A stretch of DNA of 8,049 nt from Deltaproteobacteria bacterium (lineage in GTDB: Bacteria > Desulfobacterota > DSM-4660 > Desulfatiglandales > B25-G16). The position numbers and the translations under genes were made by a program. A model generated the notes under the pieces. That model saw nothing but the letters and a program-made list of their open reading frames with translations, was not told the DNA's origin and made no database searches. The DNA lies in NCBI GenBank assembly GCA_019308645.1, contig JAFDHR010000103.1, positions 1 to 8,049 of the forward strand. Direction: 5' to 3'. Shown in pieces: positions 5,862-8,049 of the stretch (position 1 is its first letter; every line of letters starts with the position of its first letter).

Positions 5862-7679
5862 TTATTGCCGAACCTTTTGCATTCTCAGAAATGAATCTTG
5901 AAGATTCTTGAAGTCTAAAGATTTGATGCTAATCCCAGAAAGAGAACTATACTCAAGGAATAGCTTTTGCAAGTCTTGATCTTGTTTCATATCTTCTAAT
6001 AACCACTCAGGGTCATAGAAATTTCTTGCCGCATCAATTATATGCTTTATCCCTTCCTTTACATATTCTTCTTTTAAAGTACTTTCGTTGAGCAATATGT
6101 AATGATTATTAACACAGGCGAGATTATAGTGCGTTTGATATGCCAATTTACTGAGTGAGGTGAAAAAGTTACCCTTTTCAATCAACTCCACACTTTTTGA
6201 ACCTAGTTCTTTAAGCGCTTTTTCATAATATACTTTTGCCTGCTCTAAGTCCGTAAATCTCTTGTCTCTTATAAATTTCATAAATCTCATGTAACCAAAC
6301 AAATATAACACATCCCCATTAAAAGCCTTATTTCTCTCGTTAATCTTCTTGAGTTTCTCTTCCGCACCATCGATATTCCCTAAGGAAAATTTGGCAATAT
6401 TTTCTAACCCATCAACGCCTCTGGCATTACTCCAGATATTTGCAATTGCGTTAGCATAGGAACAATAAGCCCTTTTTTCTAAAGCGGGCTCAACATATTT
6501 GCCCCCTTCCAGATATTCGATCGCTTTTTCAAAACAATCAATTGCTTTGACGTAGAGATTCTCTCTATCTTTAGGAGATTTTCCCGAATATTGTGCCAAG
6601 TACCAATTAATGTTTCCCTGCTGCATCCAAGCTGGAAAATATCCGGAACGAGCTTGGATTCTTCTCGTGGGGTCACCGTACAAAATCCTTCGCATTTCAT
6701 CTTTAGCCTTCTCCAAAAAGTCTTCTTCTTCGGTATCTATGTAATGGTGTATATATAGCAGTCCTAGGTTATAGCGGTATCTGTAACCTTCGGGATATTT
6801 TTCAAGACACTTTCGATAGTTGTCTAATGCTCGCGAGAAGCTTCCTATCTTTTCTGGATTCTTATAATAATCCAAATGATTATCAACTGCTTCATTGCAC
6901 CCGCAAATATGGGCTGTTACTTCATGCGTATTCTTGAAAAATTGAGGCAATGTTAGTTCAGGTCTAATCTTTTTTAGAAGAATAAATGCCTTTTCCTGTA
7001 AATTCTTAGGAACATCACCAAATTTTGCTTCAAAATGTGTTTTTTGATCTCCAGAATAATAATATGATGAGATTAAATTACCATCGATCATTTCTGCTGA
7101 ATATACTAGCGAACCTCCAACGATCAGGGCAGCCTGGTTTTGAGTTGCTTTTTTTCTTAGAAATGGTTGAATGGGCCATGGGCATTTATGCCAGCGAAGC
7201 TTTTCTTTCTTGGCTTCTGCTCCAAAATCGGAATCTTCAACTCCCTTTTTAATTAATCTAGTAAAATCATTCGTCCAATGGATTAATATGCCTCCCGGAG
7301 ATTCTGTAACTATTTCGTACACAAATACATAACTTTGCGCACACCAAAAATAAAGAAGAATCCAAATTAAAAAACAGAAAAAAATCATGCCGTACTGGGA
7401 TAGTCTGTTTGATCTTAGCTTTGCTGTAAGGTAGCCGGCTAGCCCTAGGCCTAGTATACTGATAATACCACCAATAATGTCGAAGGGCAGGTTTTTCCAA
7501 ATTAAATAAGCCAGAGAAGAGTAAAAGATAATGCAGGTCAGGGCAAAAAACTTCGGGTGCTTCTTGGATTCTTTTTTTAGTGTATCAAGAACGCCTGACA
7601 TAATTTGCCTCGTCTTTTTCCCACATTCGCAAATTGTATGATTACAGAAATTGCATAAATCAACCAATGTGTCTTTCAT
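5862..7679 (-). CDS. Membrane-anchored TPR protein with N-terminal cysteine cluster
   Basis: 605 residues. The N-terminus carries Cys9, Cys12, His14, Cys17 and Cys19 (CxxCxHxxCxC), a possible metal site. Three membrane segments follow at about 44-61, 67-86 and 97-120. Residues 125-275 are an unrecognised domain (QAALIVGGSLVYSAEMIDG is its most conserved-looking part). The rest is tetratricopeptide-like: 281-313 (FSRALDNYRKCLEKYPEGYR), about 352-390 (KAIDCFEKAIEYLEGG), 456-491 (EQAKVYYEKALKELG) and 516-550 (THYNLACVNNHY), ending in the DPEWLLEDMKQDQDLQKL motif typical of a last TPR repeat. TPRs scaffold protein contacts. The start at 7679 has no ribosome site but overlaps a possible leader ORF by ATGA; the in-frame ATG at 7601 has GAGG six bases upstream and would remove the cysteine cluster, giving 579 residues. 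It is the first gene of an operon with the binding protein. Specific function unknown. Confidence 0.85.
   Translation of the reverse strand: MKDTLVDLCNFCNHTICECGKKTRQIMSGVLDTLKKESKKHPKFFALTCIIFYSSLAYLIWKNLPFDIIGGIISILGLGLAGYLTAKLRSNRLSQYGMIFFCFLIWILLYFWCAQSYVFVYEIVTESPGGILIHWTNDFTRLIKKGVEDSDFGAEAKKEKLRWHKCPWPIQPFLRKKATQNQAALIVGGSLVYSAEMIDGNLISSYYYSGDQKTHFEAKFGDVPKNLQEKAFILLKKIRPELTLPQFFKNTHEVTAHICGCNEAVDNHLDYYKNPEKIGSFSRALDNYRKCLEKYPEGYRYRYNLGLLYIHHYIDTEEEDFLEKAKDEMRRILYGDPTRRIQARSGYFPAWMQQGNINWYLAQYSGKSPKDRENLYVKAIDCFEKAIEYLEGGKYVEPALEKRAYCSYANAIANIWSNARGVDGLENIAKFSLGNIDGAEEKLKKINERNKAFNGDVLYLFGYMRFMKFIRDKRFTDLEQAKVYYEKALKELGSKSVELIEKGNFFTSLSKLAYQTHYNLACVNNHYILLNESTLKEEYVKEGIKHIIDAARNFYDPEWLLEDMKQDQDLQKLFLEYSSLSGISIKSLDFKNLQDSFLRMQKVRQ
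7608..7611 (-). promoter_or_regulatory. Ribosome site favouring an internal start at 7601
   Basis: GAGG on the - strand lies six bases before an in-frame ATG (7601, Met27 of the long form). It is better placed than anything upstream of the ATG at 7679. It could give a short isoform, or mark the true start, in which case the N-terminal cysteine cluster would not be translated. Confidence 0.45.
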
Positions 7680-7741
7680 TTTTTTGAGGATTGTGAATTT
7701 GAGTGCAGGCGTGAAATGACTTCTCTAAGAATGTCTTTCAT
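7676..7741 (-). CDS. Possible 21-codon leader peptide overlapping the TPR gene by ATGA
   Basis: An ORF of 21 codons begins MKDILREV at ATG 7741 and ends with TGA at 7676-7678, overlapping the ATG of the TPR gene (7677-7679) in the ATGA arrangement used for translational coupling. Its first bases repeat those of the TPR gene: TGTCTTTCATTT occurs on the + strand at 7670-7681 and again at 7732-7743, so both products start MKD-x-L and both have KK at residues 20-22. Its own ribosome site is weak. It may be a leader, a decayed duplicate of the gene start, or chance. Confidence 0.25.
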   Translation of the reverse strand: MKDILREVISRLHSNSQSSKK

Positions 7742-7790
7742 TTATTCTTTTCTATGTACACCTTGCCTTGTTTTTGGGTAACCTAATCCA

Positions 7791-7805
7791 TTTGCAAAAT
7801 GCAAA
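7791..7805. promoter_or_regulatory. Perfect inverted repeat, candidate operator
   Basis: TTTGCA-AAA-TGCAAA is a perfect 6-bp inverted repeat with a 3-bp centre, 50 bp upstream of the possible leader ORF and 112 bp upstream of the ATG at 7679. Its size and place suit a dimeric repressor or activator site for the TPR/binding-protein operon. No convincing -35/-10 pair was found beside it. Confidence 0.35.
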
Positions 7806-7825
7806 CCAATCATTATCCGTGACGC

Positions 7826-7938
7826 CTGTGGAGCCCCACGGGCAAGCCCGTGGCAACACTTAGTTTCTCCGATTCGCTTCGCGAACGGCGGGACATAGTG
7901 GCACGACATCCCGGCCGTAATCCCGACCACAAAAGGTC
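7826..7938. repeat. REP-like palindromic island
   Basis: Four stem-loops lie close together in a G+C-rich block: CCACGGGC-AA-GCCCGTGG (7836-7853, perfect 8-bp stem), TTCGC-TTC-GCGAA (7873-7885), a long stem pairing CGGCGGGA with TCCCGGCCG (7886-7918, one bulge), and GACC/GGTC (7925-7938). CCACGGGC-type hairpins of this form are familiar as repetitive extragenic palindromes. The block lies between the operon and the possible end of the next gene, a usual REP position. A 62-codon - strand frame across it (7742-7930) is explained by the repeat and not called. Confidence 0.6.
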
Positions 7939-7966
7939 AGCGATTTTATGGGACTAATTCATTTGA

Positions 7967-8049
7967 CTATATGGCTAAAGTTTCTATCAGAGCCTGGAAT
8001 TCAAGTTGATAATATAGAGCCAAACGGTCCTGGCTCAAAGCCTTCGTCG
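7967..8049 (-). CDS. Possible 3' end of an unidentified gene cut by the window edge
   Basis: On the - strand one frame is open from the right edge to TAG at 7967-7969, about 26 codons including LSQDRLALYYQLEFQALIE, an amphipathic helix that reads like a natural protein end. The opposite strand also has an open frame (ATG 7948 to the edge, 34 codons), but with a less protein-like composition. Direction and closeness to the REP-like island favour the - strand reading. The product is not recognised. Confidence 0.3.
   Translation of the reverse strand, partial: TKALSQDRLALYYQLEFQALIETLAI

Noticed and set aside
7742..7930. 62-codon - strand ORF upstream of the TPR operon
   Set aside because: It runs through the palindromic REP-like island, has no ribosome site and its sequence is dictated by the hairpins; it is a repeat-derived spurious frame.
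7948..8049. + strand ORF of 34 codons open to the right edge
   Set aside because: Weak ribosome site and less protein-like composition than the - strand frame in the same place; too short to decide.
1..8049. CRISPR array, tRNA or rRNA genes
   Set aside because: No regularly spaced repeats and no tRNA- or rRNA-like conserved segments were seen on either strand.

Overview
The window looks like an accessory, partly degraded stretch of a bacterial chromosome of moderate to low G+C. Nothing fixes the taxon. The citrate synthase fragment, the hydantoinase B remnant, the Peripla_BP_6-type binding protein and the short palindromic repeats with GGGGTCA/GGGGACA ends would suit a Desulfobacterota-like (former Deltaproteobacteria) genome, but that is inference.

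Left edge (1-841, + strand): the 3' part of a type II citrate synthase gene carries all three catalytic residues but stops before the conserved C-terminal KI-x-RPRQ segment. It runs without a gap into the C-terminal piece of a hydantoinase B / N-methylhydantoinase B-like gene. That piece has itself lost an internal segment and changes frame near 743, yet its natural C-terminus can still be read to the TGA at 839-841. This is a decayed gene junction.

Middle (842-4611, genes on the - strand): a lone 199-codon gene of unknown function with its own promoter and ribosome site lies between two copies of an imperfect 19-bp direct repeat. Next come a 189-codon gene with an extreme Lys/Arg tail and a 597-codon helical-protein gene, probably co-transcribed (597 first, then 189). 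Upstream of this pair is a 327-bp gene-free interval holding an inverted repeat with GGGG ends and a G+C-rich hairpin island; it looks like the remnant of a REP-type or small mobile element.

Right part (4612-8049, - strand): a two-gene operon encodes a membrane-anchored TPR protein with an N-terminal cysteine cluster, then, 20 bp downstream, a secreted LivJ-type (Peripla_BP_6) binding protein. No ABC permease or ATPase is present. A possible 21-codon leader overlaps the TPR gene start by ATGA, and a perfect TTTGCA-AAA-TGCAAA inverted repeat lies upstream. A hairpin-rich REP-like island (about 7826-7938) separates this operon from what may be the 3' end of another - strand gene at the window edge.

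The best candidates for undescribed biology are the binding-protein/TPR-membrane-protein operon, which could be a ligand-sensing rather than a transport unit, and the 597/189 gene pair. Neither matches a system I can name.
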